From Nonomuraea endophytica (GTDB taxonomy: Bacteria > Actinomycetota > Actinomycetes > Streptosporangiales > Streptosporangiaceae), in the NCBI RefSeq assembly GCF_014203235.1, contig NZ_JACHIN010000004.1, forward strand, positions 434,001-498,000: a stretch of DNA of 64,000 nucleotides. Direction: 5' to 3'. The notes beneath the pieces are model-generated. The model was not told the DNA's origin, ran no database searches, and saw only the letters and a program-made list of their open reading frames with translations. Shown one piece after another: positions 8,262 through 16,941 of the stretch. The position numbers and the translations under genes were made by a program. Every line of letters starts with the position of its first letter. Within the stretch, counting starts at the first letter, position 1.

Positions 8262-9455
8262 GTGAACGCTCAGCGCGACTACGACACCCTGGTCAGCCGG
8301 GGCCTCAAGCTTGACCTCACCAGGGGCAAGCCGTCGCCGCGCCAGCTCGATCTCGCCGACGCGATGCTGACGCTGCCCACGTCCTACGTCGCCAGGGACG
8401 GCATGGACGGCCGCAACTACGGCAACCTGCAGGGGCTGGCCGAGCTGCGCGAGCTGTTCGGTCCGGTGCTGCAGGTCCCGGCGGAGCAGCTGGTGGTGGG
8501 CGGCAACTCCAGCCTCACGATGATGCACGACACGGTCGTGCACGCGTTGCTGAGCCCGGTGCCGGGCGCGCCGGTGCGGTGGGTGGAGGCCGGAGAGATC
8601 ACCTTCCTCTGCCCTGTTCCCGGATATGACCGGCATTTCACGATCTGTGAGCGGTTCGGGATCAAGATGGTCGCGGTGCCGATGAACGCCGACGGGCCGG
8701 ACATGGACGTCGTCGAGCGGCTGGTGGCCGAGGACGCGAGCGTCAAGGGCATGTGGTGCGTGCCGAAGTACAGCAACCCCTCGGGGATCGTGTACGGCGA
8801 CGAGACGGTGCGGAGGTTGGCGTCGATGCGCACCGCCGCCCCCGATTTCCGGATTTTTTGGGACAACGCCTATGCGGTGCACCATCTGACCGAGGACCAC
8901 GCCGAGATCGCCGACCTGCTGGCCCTGAGCGCCTCCCACGGCAACGCCGACCGGGTGTTCGTCTACGGCTCGACGTCGAAGGTGACGCTGGCGGGCAGCG
9001 GGGTGTCGTTCTTCGGTTCGTCACCGGCGAACGTCGCGTGGTTCCTGGCCAACACGGCCAAGCAGTCCATCGGGCCCGACAAGATCAACCAGCTGCGGCA
9101 CGTGGAGTTTCTACGCGACGGCGCGGGGGTGGCGGCGCACATGCGCAAGCACGCCGAGCTGATCGGGCCGAAGTTCGCGGTCGTTGACCAGATCCTCTCG
9201 AAGGAGCTGGGCGAGCTCGCCACCTGGACCAGCCCGAAGGGCGGGTACTTCATCACCCTTGAGGTGCCGAACGCCCGGCGGGTGGTGGAACTGGCCAAGA
9301 ACGCGGGCATCGCCCTTACGCCGGCCGGTGCCACACACCCGTATGGCGACGACCCGTCCGACCGGTTCATCCGGATCGCCCCGACTTACCCGAGCCTCGA
9401 CGAACTCGAACAGGCCATGCACGGCCTCGTCATCTGCGTCCGCGCCGCCACCTAA
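8262..9455 (+). CDS. PLP-dependent aminotransferase (MocR-like / aspartate aminotransferase type)
   Basis: Fold-type I aminotransferase, 397 residues. The opening LKLDLTRGKPSPRQLDLAD and RNYGNLQGLAELRELFG, followed by VGGNSSLTMMHD, are signatures of the Aminotran_MocR subgroup, whose mycobacterial member is called AspB. The pyridoxal lysine is K240 in FVYGSTSKVTLAGSGVSFF; DNAYAVHHL supplies the Asp-Asn cofactor contact, and FIRIAPTYPS the C-terminal substrate arginine. GTG 8262 has GGAGGAG six bases upstream. It stands alone between a secreted protein and a non-coding gap. The amino donor cannot be read from sequence. Confidence 0.88.
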   Translation: MNAQRDYDTLVSRGLKLDLTRGKPSPRQLDLADAMLTLPTSYVARDGMDGRNYGNLQGLAELRELFGPVLQVPAEQLVVGGNSSLTMMHDTVVHALLSPVPGAPVRWVEAGEITFLCPVPGYDRHFTICERFGIKMVAVPMNADGPDMDVVERLVAEDASVKGMWCVPKYSNPSGIVYGDETVRRLASMRTAAPDFRIFWDNAYAVHHLTEDHAEIADLLALSASHGNADRVFVYGSTSKVTLAGSGVSFFGSSPANVAWFLANTAKQSIGPDKINQLRHVEFLRDGAGVAAHMRKHAELIGPKFAVVDQILSKELGELATWTSPKGGYFITLEVPNARRVVELAKNAGIALTPAGATHPYGDDPSDRFIRIAPTYPSLDELEQAMHGLVICVRAAT

Positions 9456-9799
9456 TCGATCTCTGCGGCTTTGAGTATGCTGCGCCCTCATCCGCTACGG
9501 CGCAGCCCAGTGGGCGCCTCCCACCGTCGTGGGCTCGCATCCGTGCGGGGTCGGCCGGCAGTCTGACGTGGTGCTCGCCGTTACGGCGGTTCGCCGGCAG
9601 GGTTCCGTGCCCTGCGCGGGCCGCCGTACCGGCGCGCCGAACACCACCGCCGGACTTCCCGCCGTCTCGGCGCGAAAACCGGCTCCGCCCCACGGCCCCC
9701 GCGGCACGCGAACCTCCCGGCACGCGACGCCTGCGCACAGACCCTCTCGGTGCACGAGCCCCTCGGCGCACGGAGCCCCCGGTAGGCAGGGGTTGGGGG
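9456..9799. other. 344-base stretch without a recognisable gene
   Basis: GC-rich sequence between convergent genes. Open frames here (for example 9495-10175 minus) are shadows with proline/arginine-rich composition. A small hairpin (CCCAC, loop CGTC, GTGGG near 9519-9532) could help termination. Nothing else is supported. Confidence 0.6.
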
Positions 9800-10363
9800 C
9801 TAGCGGCGGAAGCCGAAGATGTATTCGCGGGTTTCGCTGGGGTGGAAGGAGACGCCTACGCCGGGTTCGAAGGCGGCGTTGTCGCGGGCGCAGTAGAACA
9901 GGCCGTGCCAGACCTCGATCGCCCGTTCCCTGGCCGGGGTTTCGGCGTCGTCGCGTTTGCGGGCGCCGTAGGAGCCGACCACGAAGAACGTGCCGAAGAT
10001 CCAGAAGAGGCCGGTCAGGCAGAACGGCGCCAGCAGTACCTCGCCCCAGGACGCGTTTCCGCCCATCGCGATGATCAGCGCGACCACCAGGTGCACCAGT
10101 GCGGCGGCCAGCAGCATGAGGTAGCCCTGGTTGCGGGCCCAGGGCGTGTAGTGGCGGCTGGGGAAGGAGAGCCATACCGCGAGCTGGGTTCGGCTCATCG
10201 CGCGCTTGGAGACGCCCAGAGAGGGCGCGGTGGGTAGGTCGTGGACCTGTTTGTCGCCTGGCAGACGTACCCGGCCGATTTTGTACATCGTGCCGGCGGC
10301 GACGACCCCCGGCACCGAGGCCACCTGATCAGCCTGGGAACACACCGGGCACGTCACATCCAC
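9800..10363 (-). CDS. Small membrane protein with N-terminal CPVC motif
   Basis: About 187 residues. The N-terminus VDVTCPVCSQADQVASVPG looks like half of a zinc ribbon; two hydrophobic helices follow (around LMLLAAALVHLVVALIIAMG and LLAPFCLTGLFWIFGTFFVV), then a charged tail with FYCARDNAAFEPG. Similar proteins occur in actinomycetes without known function. GTG 10363 is preferred because the CPVC motif follows at once; an ATG 12 codons upstream (10399) is the alternative. It is divergent from the flavoprotein gene at 10416 with only about 50 bases between. Confidence 0.72.
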   Translation of the reverse strand: MDVTCPVCSQADQVASVPGVVAAGTMYKIGRVRLPGDKQVHDLPTAPSLGVSKRAMSRTQLAVWLSFPSRHYTPWARNQGYLMLLAAALVHLVVALIIAMGGNASWGEVLLAPFCLTGLFWIFGTFFVVGSYGARKRDDAETPARERAIEVWHGLFYCARDNAAFEPGVGVSFHPSETREYIFGFRR

Positions 10364-10403
10364 CTGGTGCAGTCTGGCCGTAAGGCGTGGCCAGCGCAAA
10401 CCG

Positions 10404-10409
10404 TAAGGT
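10404..10409 (+). promoter_or_regulatory. Candidate leaderless -10 hexamer of the GlcD-like gene
   Basis: TAAGGT fits TANNNT and ends 6 bases before the GTG at 10416, and no Shine-Dalgarno is present. Pattern only. Confidence 0.35.
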
Positions 10410-10415
10410 TCTCCT

Positions 10416-11777
10416 GTGAGCGTGATTGATACCTTGATCGACCGCCTTCCGGACGGACGCGTACTTACCGACCCTGATGTGATCGACTCCTACGCCCGTG
10501 ACAAGACGTTCTGCGAGCCTGGCAAGGCTCTTGGCGTGGTGCTCGCCGGGTCTCGGGAGGACGTGGTGACCACGCTCCGGTGGGCCAGTGAGCACCGGGT
10601 GCCGGTGGTGCCGCGCGGCGCGGGGACGGGGCTGGCCGGGGCGGCGACGGCGGGTGACGGTTCGATCGTGCTCTCCCTGGCCAGGATGACGGCGATCCGC
10701 GAGCTGTCGCCGGCCGACGAGATCGCCGTGGTCGAGCCAGGGGTGATCACCGCCGATCTGGACCGGGCGGCGCGCGAGCACGGCCTCATGTACGCGCCCG
10801 ACCCCTCCTCCTACGAGATCTCCACCATCGGCGGCAACCTGGCCACGAACGCGGGCGGGCTGCGCTGCGTCAAGTACGGCGTGACCCGCGACTCCGCGCT
10901 CGGCCTGGAGGTCGTGCTGGCCGACGGCCGGGTGCTGAACACCGGCCGCCGCACCATGAAGGGCGTCACCGGCTACGACCTGACCGGCCTGTTCGTCGGC
11001 TCCGAGGGGACGCTCGGGGTGATCACCGCGGCGACCGTACGCCTGCGCAGGGCGCCGGAGTCACCGCCGGCGACGTTCGCGGCCGAGTTCGGCTCCCTGC
11101 GCGAGGCGGGGGCCGCGGTGTCGGCCATCATGGCGGCCGGTTGCCAGCCGTCGCTGCTGGAGCTGCTCGACCGCGCCACGCTGGAGGCCATCGACGACAT
11201 GCGCAGCATCGGCCTTGAGGCGGCGACGATGGCGATGCTGATCGGCCAGTCCGACGCCACCGACTCGGCGGCGGCCGTCGCGCGCATGCAGGAGGTCTGC
11301 GAGGCCAACGGCGCGGCCTTCGTGGCGGTCTCGTCGTCTCCGGCCGAGGCCGAGGAGCTGATCGGCGTGCGCCGCATGGCCTACCACGCCAAGGAGCGCC
11401 TGGGCGCCTGCCTCGTGGAGGACATGTGCGTGCCGCGCTCGGTCCTGCCCGACATGATCAGCGCGATCGAGGCGGCAGCAGTACGGCATGGCGTGAAGAT
11501 CTGCACCGTCGCTCACGCGGGGGACGGCAACCTGCACCCGGTCTTCATCTTCGACCGCGGCGCTTCGGAACCCCCGCCCGAGGTGTGGGCGGCGGCCGAC
11601 GAGGTGTTCACCCGCGCGCTCGCGCTCGGCGGCACGCTGACCGGCGAGCACGGGGTGGGGCTGCTGAAGAAGCGGTGGCTGGCGCTGGAGACGGGCGAGG
11701 TCGTGGAGGAGATACACCACGGCATCAAGGCGGTTTTCGACCCGCTGGGCATCCTCAACCCCGGCAAGGCCATCTGA
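10416..11777 (+). CDS. FAD-linked oxidase, glycolate oxidase GlcD / D-2-hydroxyacid dehydrogenase family
   Basis: Flavoprotein oxidising a 2-hydroxyacid such as glycolate or D-lactate, 453 residues. The FAD-binding half shows VPVVPRGAGTGLAGAATAG and IGGNLATNAGGLRCVKYGV followed by GYDLTGLFVGSEGTLGVIT; the C-terminal oxidase domain has the metal/substrate histidines in VAHAGDGNLHPVFIFD and GEHGVGLLKKRWL. Length fits GlcD (about 450-500). No GlcE/GlcF partner is adjacent, so it may act as a stand-alone dehydrogenase. GTG 10416 has no ribosome site and appears leaderless. Confidence 0.88.
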   Translation: MSVIDTLIDRLPDGRVLTDPDVIDSYARDKTFCEPGKALGVVLAGSREDVVTTLRWASEHRVPVVPRGAGTGLAGAATAGDGSIVLSLARMTAIRELSPADEIAVVEPGVITADLDRAAREHGLMYAPDPSSYEISTIGGNLATNAGGLRCVKYGVTRDSALGLEVVLADGRVLNTGRRTMKGVTGYDLTGLFVGSEGTLGVITAATVRLRRAPESPPATFAAEFGSLREAGAAVSAIMAAGCQPSLLELLDRATLEAIDDMRSIGLEAATMAMLIGQSDATDSAAAVARMQEVCEANGAAFVAVSSSPAEAEELIGVRRMAYHAKERLGACLVEDMCVPRSVLPDMISAIEAAAVRHGVKICTVAHAGDGNLHPVFIFDRGASEPPPEVWAAADEVFTRALALGGTLTGEHGVGLLKKRWLALETGEVVEEIHHGIKAVFDPLGILNPGKAI

Positions 11778-11997
11778 CCCCTTTTCTGGCCTCTTTTCCG
11801 GTACGGCACGCCTGGTCGGCCCGCGGATCCGCCGCCTTTCGGCGCGCCGGAATGATCGGGTAAACGGCTTCTTGACTGGCAGGTGCCGTGCCTTAGCACC
11901 GGGTTAAAACGTGAAAGATCTCTCAGGTCAGCAGACGCACCAACTAGCACACTGGTAGCGTTTTGCCCCATCTATTGATGACTTATGGGGGTCCGAC

Positions 11998-14220
11998 GTG
12001 AATCAGTACCAGCCGTTGGCGGCGGACGACCCGCGACGGCTGGGTGCGTACGACATCGTCGCCCGGCTCGGCGAGGGTGGTCAAGGCATTGTTTACCTGG
12101 GGAAATCTGACTCAGGAGAGCAGGTCGCGGTCAAGCTGCTGCATCATGCGCTGGCCGCCGATCCGACGGCCCGTGACCGGTTCCTCCGGGAGGTCGCGGT
12201 CGCGCAGCGGGTAGCCCGGTTCTGTACCGCTCCAGTGCTGCATGCCGATCTGGAGGGCAGCCGACCGTACATCGTGAGTGAGTTCGTGGCCGGGCCGTCG
12301 CTGCGTCAGCTCGTCGACCAGGAGGGTCCGCGCCGCGGCGCCGCGCTCGAACGGCTCGCCATCAGCACGGCCACCGCGCTCGCGGCCATCCACCGCGCCG
12401 GGATCCTGCACCGGGACTTCAAGCCCGCGAACGTCCTCATGGGGCCCGAGGGTCCGGTCGTGATCGACTTCGGCATCGCGCGTGCCCTGGACTCACCCGG
12501 CGCCACGGCCACCGGGATGGCGATGGGGACGCCGTCGTACCTGGCTCCCGAGCAGTTGAGCGGCGCACCGGTGTCCGAGGCGGCGGACGTGTTCGCCTGG
12601 GGCGTCACGATGGTGTTCGCCGCGTCCGGGCGGCCCGCGTTCGGGTCCGACTCGATCCCCGTGGTCATGAACCGGATCCTCCACCAGGAGCCCGAGATCG
12701 TCGGGCTCGACGGGACGATGGCCGAACTGGTGGCCGCCTGCCTCTCCAAGGACCCCGCGGTCCGGCCGACCGCGGACCAGATCATCGTCCGCCTCACCGG
12801 CCAGCCGGTCCCCCGCGCCGCAGTCGAACCCGTCACCGGCCCCACGGCCCACGTCCGCCCCCTCCCGGACAACGCCCCGCCCACCACCGGCCCCCAGCCC
12901 GCCGCCCCCGGCCCGCAGCCCGTCCCTGGCCAGCAGCCGACATCCGGCCCGCACGGCCCCTCCGGCCCCCAGCCCGTGGCCGGTATGCCCGCATCCGGGT
13001 CGAACGTTCCCTCCGGCCCCCAGCCCGTGGCCGGTATGCCCGCTTCCGCGCCAGGCGCTCCCTCCGTGCCAGGGGCCGTCGCGGGCGCTCAGGCGGCGTC
13101 CGGACCCCACGCTCCCTCTGGGCCTCAGGGTCCGGCCGGACCGCAGGGCCCCGGACAGGCGCATCCTCAAGGACCGGGGATGTTCGGGCCGCCTGGACAG
13201 CGGGGTGTGCCTGGACCTGGTGTGCCTCCGCAGGGTGGGCCCATGGCGGCCGCGGTCGCCGGGCAGCAGGGGCGGAACGACGGCAAGGCCGACCCCGCCT
13301 CCCGCGGCCGCCGGACGCTGACCTACGCGCTGTCCGGTGTCGCCGCGGTGGCGCTGCTCGTCGTGGGCGGTGTCGTCATCGCCGCGCAGAGCGGCCAGAC
13401 GCCAGTGGCGCTGGTCAACGCCCTCGGTTCGGACGAGTCGCCGACTCCGGCGGGCGACGGCTCCGGTGACGCGGGGCAGCCGCCCGTGGTGACGGATCTG
13501 CCCGCCGTACCCACGAATGAGCCCACGCAGGGCGAGCCCACCGAACTGCTGCCGAGCGAGGACCCGACGTTCGAGGAGCCGTCGCTGGAGACGCTGCCCG
13601 AACCGGTGCAGTCCAGGAACCAGCAGCCCAACCCGACGAACCCGCCCCAGCAGGAGACGCGCCCGTCGGACAAGCCCTCTTCGAAGAAGCCCACCACCAA
13701 GCCCAGCAAGTCCGAGAACCAGGTGGACCCGGGCGGCGAGACCTCCGGCCCGACGGACCCGCCGTCCGAGGAGCCCAAGCCGACCTCGAAGCCCACCACG
13801 AAGCCGACGACCAAACCGACGGCCAAGCCCAAGCCGACCCCGAAGCCGACGGTCAAGCCAACCCCCAAGCCGACCCCGAAGCCCAGCACCAAGCCGAACC
13901 CGTACACGGTCGGCCAGGTCTGCGGCTCCGGCTTCAAGACGGTCAACTCCCACGCGCTGGGCGACAAGGCGACCATCTACCTGATGTACAACTCGGCCCA
14001 GGGCAAGAACTGCGTCGTCACGATGTCGCGCCTGCTGTACCCGGGCAAGGTGTCGATGAACGCCATCCTCCAGGTGAAGGGCGGCGGCTCCGGCGCGAAC
14101 CCGGGCTCGTTCACCGCCTACGCCGGACCGGTCCGCCTGGCCGCGCTCAAGAAGTGCGTCATCTGGGGCGGTTCCTGGGGCAACCTGTCCTGGAAGTCCG
14201 GCTGGAGCCACTGCGGTTAG
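11998..14220 (+). CDS. Receptor Ser/Thr protein kinase with extracellular SapA-like domain
   Basis: Membrane-spanning Hanks-type kinase, 740 residues. The N-terminal catalytic domain (about 18-268) has GEGGQG at 25-30, ATP lysine K46, E65, HRDFKPANV with catalytic D140, DFG at 157-159 and APE at 183-185. A Pro/Gly/Gln-rich cytoplasmic linker follows, then one transmembrane helix (about 442-468), a Pro/Ser/Thr stretch ending in Lys-Pro-Thr repeats typical of wall-spanning linkers, and a C-terminal domain (about 635-740) with four cysteines. That last domain (VCGSGFKTVNSHALGDKATI, GKNCVVTMS, FTAYAGPV, SGWSHCG) closely resembles spore-associated protein A of streptomycetes. GTG 11998 follows a G-rich ribosome site. 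Likely a sensor of wall or spore-surface state; the ligand is unknown. Confidence 0.9.
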   Translation: MNQYQPLAADDPRRLGAYDIVARLGEGGQGIVYLGKSDSGEQVAVKLLHHALAADPTARDRFLREVAVAQRVARFCTAPVLHADLEGSRPYIVSEFVAGPSLRQLVDQEGPRRGAALERLAISTATALAAIHRAGILHRDFKPANVLMGPEGPVVIDFGIARALDSPGATATGMAMGTPSYLAPEQLSGAPVSEAADVFAWGVTMVFAASGRPAFGSDSIPVVMNRILHQEPEIVGLDGTMAELVAACLSKDPAVRPTADQIIVRLTGQPVPRAAVEPVTGPTAHVRPLPDNAPPTTGPQPAAPGPQPVPGQQPTSGPHGPSGPQPVAGMPASGSNVPSGPQPVAGMPASAPGAPSVPGAVAGAQAASGPHAPSGPQGPAGPQGPGQAHPQGPGMFGPPGQRGVPGPGVPPQGGPMAAAVAGQQGRNDGKADPASRGRRTLTYALSGVAAVALLVVGGVVIAAQSGQTPVALVNALGSDESPTPAGDGSGDAGQPPVVTDLPAVPTNEPTQGEPTELLPSEDPTFEEPSLETLPEPVQSRNQQPNPTNPPQQETRPSDKPSSKKPTTKPSKSENQVDPGGETSGPTDPPSEEPKPTSKPTTKPTTKPTAKPKPTPKPTVKPTPKPTPKPSTKPNPYTVGQVCGSGFKTVNSHALGDKATIYLMYNSAQGKNCVVTMSRLLYPGKVSMNAILQVKGGGSGANPGSFTAYAGPVRLAALKKCVIWGGSWGNLSWKSGWSHCG

Positions 14221-14230
14221 ACCCCCTCCC

Positions 14231-14267
14231 GGCGGCGCCGCACCCCTCCCAGGGGCGCGGCGCCGCC
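14231..14267 (+). terminator. Strong two-tier hairpin after the kinase gene
   Basis: Perfect 11-base arms (GGCGGCGCCGC at 14231-14241 and its complement at 14257-14267) enclose a second perfect stem CCCCT-CCC-AGGGG. It starts 11 bases after the kinase stop and has no clear T tract, as often in actinomycete terminators. Confidence 0.75.
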
Positions 14268-14693
14268 GTCATTTCGCCCCATGAGGTACGGCCCGCCGCA
14301 CGAGCGTGAAGGACCCGCACGATGAGGTAGGCCTGCCGCCCATCTGCCACGCTCGGGCGAAAGGCACGCGCCATGAGGTACGGCCTTGCCGCCCGCTCCC
14401 CGCGCGGGCGAAAGAACACGGCAGTCCGGCCCAGGCGCACCCGGCGGACGACCCGTGCACAGGAACGGTGCGCGCATAGGACCTGTGCGTGCATAGACCC
14501 GTGCGTGCATAGACCCGTGCGCGCTTAGACCCGTGCGCCCGAAGGGCGACGAACGGTGCGGTGGCCCGGAGAGGCGTCCGGCACCGGAATGAGACGGCAC
14601 CGCGCGACCAGCAAGCGTGGGGTGGTTGCCGATGGGGTGTCTTGTTTGTGGTGGTTGGGTCTTCCGTTGGCCGGGGCGGCAGTCGTAGGGTAG
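14268..14693. other. Non-coding stretch with short repeats
   Basis: No supported gene. It holds three imperfect ATGAGGTA-G-GCC repeats (starting at 14281, 14322 and 14372) and a 16-base tandem array (14480-14543). Open frames across it are low-quality and discordant on both strands. Confidence 0.6.
14480..14543. repeat. Four tandem 16-base repeats
   Basis: Units 14480-14495, 14496-14511, 14512-14527 and 14528-14543 share GACCCGTGCGTGCATA with a few changes; a fifth, more degenerate copy sits at 14463-14478. Intergenic, upstream of the tetR of the carboxylase operon. Confidence 0.75.
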
Positions 14694-14709
14694 TTGACGT
14701 GATCGTCAA
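14686..14709 (+). promoter_or_regulatory. Leaderless -10 and TetR operator 1 (TTGACG-N4-CGTCAA)
   Basis: TAGGGT (14686-14691) ends 7 bases before the GTG at 14699. A perfect 6-base inverted repeat, TTGACG-TGAT-CGTCAA, covers 14694-14709, spanning the presumed transcription and translation start. The identical arms recur at 15296-15311. Likely autoregulatory operator. Confidence 0.65.
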
Positions 14710-15355
14710 GTCTGAGGTGCTGACCGCTCGCGGCCGGAGGACCAGGGCCGCTCTGGTCGACGCCGGCCGGGAGGCGTTCGCGGTGCAGCCGCTCGACGCC
14801 GTCCGCATCGACGACGTGTGCGCCCGCGCGGGCGTCTCCCACGGCACCTTCTACACGTACTTCGACTCCAAGGAAGCGTTGTTCAGGGAGGTCGCCGGGG
14901 TGGTGGTGGGCGAGATGTTCACCGCCAGCGTCGTCGGCCCCGCGGTCTCCGGCGGGCCGTATGAGCGCATAGAGGCGGCCAACCGCCTCTACCTGCGCGC
15001 CTGGGCGGCCAACTCCCGCCTGGTCAGGATGCTCGAACAGGCCGCCACCACCGACGAGAGCTTCGCCGGTCTGCTGCTGGAGCTGCGCGAGGTGTTCGTC
15101 CGCAGGGGCGCCGAGGGCCTGCGCCGCCTCCAGGACCAGGGCCTGGCCGACCCCACGCTCGACCCCAGGCTGACCGCGATCATGCTGGGCGGCATGGTGG
15201 AGCACTTCGCCCACGTATGGCTGGACTTGGGCGAGCACGCCGACGAGGCCGCCGCCGTGGACCTGCTGACCAAGCTCTGGGCCCGCGCCATCGGCTTGAC
15301 GCGAACGTCAACTTCACCACCGGACGACACAGATCCCCTGGAGCCGCCGCGATGA
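14699..15355 (+). CDS. TetR family regulator of the carboxylase operon
   Basis: A 218-residue TetR/AcrR repressor. The DNA-binding N-terminus reads LTARGRRTRAALVDAGREAF, then IDDVCARAGVSHGTFYTYFD (helix-turn-helix) and SKEALFREVAG; the rest is the helical ligand domain. GTG 14699 (VIVKSEVLT) is chosen because the operator and -10 element sit right on it; a longer frame upstream is unlike protein. Its stop overlaps the carboxyltransferase ATG (ATGA), so it is the first gene of the operon it probably represses, perhaps sensing an acyl-CoA. Confidence 0.87.
   Translation: MIVKSEVLTARGRRTRAALVDAGREAFAVQPLDAVRIDDVCARAGVSHGTFYTYFDSKEALFREVAGVVVGEMFTASVVGPAVSGGPYERIEAANRLYLRAWAANSRLVRMLEQAATTDESFAGLLLELREVFVRRGAEGLRRLQDQGLADPTLDPRLTAIMLGGMVEHFAHVWLDLGEHADEAAAVDLLTKLWARAIGLTRTSTSPPDDTDPLEPPR
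15296..15311 (+). promoter_or_regulatory. TetR operator 2 (TTGACG-N4-CGTCAA)
   Basis: Same arms as the site at 14694-14709, here with CGAA as spacer, inside the last codons of tetR and 40 bases before the carboxyltransferase start. Suggests a second repressed promoter or a roadblock site. Confidence 0.6.
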
Positions 15356-16941
15356 TCACGAGCAGGCTGGACACGGGCGGCGCGGAGTATCTGGAGCGGC
15401 GCGTGGCGATGCTCGCCAAGCTGGCCGATCTGGACGCCGAGCACGCCAAGGCCGTCGCGGGCGGGGGTGAGAAGTACGTCGACCGGCACCGCAAACGCGG
15501 CAAACTCCTCGCCAGGGGGCGCATCGAGCTCCTCATCGATCCCGACTCCCCTTTCCTGGAGCTGTCGCCGCTGGCCGCCTGGGGCAGTGACTTCCCGGTG
15601 GGCGCGAGCGTGGTGACGGGGATCGGGGTGATCGAGGGCGTCGAGTGCGTGATCACGGCCAGCGATCCGACGGTCCGGGGCGGGGCGTCGAATCCGTGGA
15701 CGCTGAAGAAGACGTTGCGCGCGTCGGAGATCGCCCTCCGGAACCGCCTGCCGTACGTGAATCTGGTGGAGTCGGGCGGCGCGGACCTACCGACGCAGAA
15801 GGAGATCTTCATCCCGGGCGGGCGGATCTTCCGGGAGCTGACGCGGCTGAGTGCGGCGGGCATCCCGACGATCGCGCTGGTGTTCGGCAACTCCACGGCG
15901 GGCGGCGCGTACGTGCCCGGGATGAGCGACTACGTGGTGATGGTGAAGGAGCGCGCGAAGGTCTTCCTGGGTGGTCCGCCGCTGGTCAAGATGGCGACCG
16001 GCGAGGAGTCCGACGACGAGTCGCTGGGCGGGGCGGAGATGCACGCGCGGACGAGCGGGCTGGCCGACTACCTCGCGGTGGACGAGCATGACGCCCTCCG
16101 CATAGGCCGAAATATCGTGAAATCGCTGCGCTGGCGCAAGCTCGGCGCCACCCCCACAACCCCCCATGACCCGAAATATCCAGCGGAGGAGCTTCTCGGC
16201 ATCGTCCCCGAGGATCTCAAGATCCCGTTCGACCCCCGCGAGGTCATCGCCAGGATCGTGGACGGCAGCGCCTTCGAGGAGTTCAAGCCCCTCTACGGCC
16301 CCTCCCTCGTCACCGGCTGGGCCACCCTCCACGGATACCCGATCGGCATCCTCGCCAACGCCCGCGGCGTGCTGTTCAGCGAGGAGTCGCAGAAGGCGAC
16401 GCAGTTCATCCAGCTCGCCGACCAGTCGCGCACCCCGCTCCTCTTCCTGCAGAACACGACGGGCTACATGGTCGGCAAGGAGTACGAGCAGGGCGGCATC
16501 ATCAAACACGGCGCCATGATGATCAACGCGGTGTCCAACTCCAGCGTGCCGCACCTGACCGTGACCATGGGCGCCTCCTACGGCGCGGGCAACTACGGCA
16601 TGTGCGGCCGCGCCTACGACCCGCGCTTCCTGTTCACCTGGCCGAGCGCCAAGTCGGCGGTCATGGGACCGGCCCAGCTCGCCGGGGTGCTGTCCATCGT
16701 GGGCCGGGCCTCGGCGCAGGCACGCGGCCTGCCGTACGATGAGGAGCAGGACGCGGCCATGCGCGCGATGGTCGAGGCGCAGATCGAGGCGGAGTCGCTG
16801 CCGTTCTTCCTGTCGGGCCGCCTCTACGACGACGGCGTCATCGACCCCCGCGACACCAGGACCGTGCTGGGACTGTGCCTGTCGGCGATCAACAGCGCGC
16901 CGGAGCCGGAACCGCAGAGATATGGGGTGTTCCGTCCATGA
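15352..16941 (+). CDS. Acyl-CoA carboxylase carboxyltransferase (beta) subunit, AtuC/LiuB type
   Basis: Transfers the carboxyl group from biotin to a branched acyl-CoA. The 529-residue product has both crotonase-fold halves: GGASNPWTLKKTLRASEIAL and STAGGAYVPGMSDYVVMVK in the N half, LLFLQNTTGYMVGKEYEQGG and GASYGAGNYGMCGRAYDPRF in the C half. The segment VNLVESGGADLPTQ differs from the paralogue at 61172 (LVDSGGAFLPKQ), and the ESGGA-x-L form is what I recall of geranyl-CoA carboxylase, so the substrate may be larger than methylcrotonyl-CoA. It is coupled by overlaps to tetR upstream and the biotin carboxylase downstream. Confidence 0.88.
   Translation: MITSRLDTGGAEYLERRVAMLAKLADLDAEHAKAVAGGGEKYVDRHRKRGKLLARGRIELLIDPDSPFLELSPLAAWGSDFPVGASVVTGIGVIEGVECVITASDPTVRGGASNPWTLKKTLRASEIALRNRLPYVNLVESGGADLPTQKEIFIPGGRIFRELTRLSAAGIPTIALVFGNSTAGGAYVPGMSDYVVMVKERAKVFLGGPPLVKMATGEESDDESLGGAEMHARTSGLADYLAVDEHDALRIGRNIVKSLRWRKLGATPTTPHDPKYPAEELLGIVPEDLKIPFDPREVIARIVDGSAFEEFKPLYGPSLVTGWATLHGYPIGILANARGVLFSEESQKATQFIQLADQSRTPLLFLQNTTGYMVGKEYEQGGIIKHGAMMINAVSNSSVPHLTVTMGASYGAGNYGMCGRAYDPRFLFTWPSAKSAVMGPAQLAGVLSIVGRASAQARGLPYDEEQDAAMRAMVEAQIEAESLPFFLSGRLYDDGVIDPRDTRTVLGLCLSAINSAPEPEPQRYGVFRP

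Noticed and set aside
9495..10175. A 226-codon minus-strand frame
   Set aside because: Overlaps the CPVC membrane protein in another frame and extends into non-coding sequence with biased composition.
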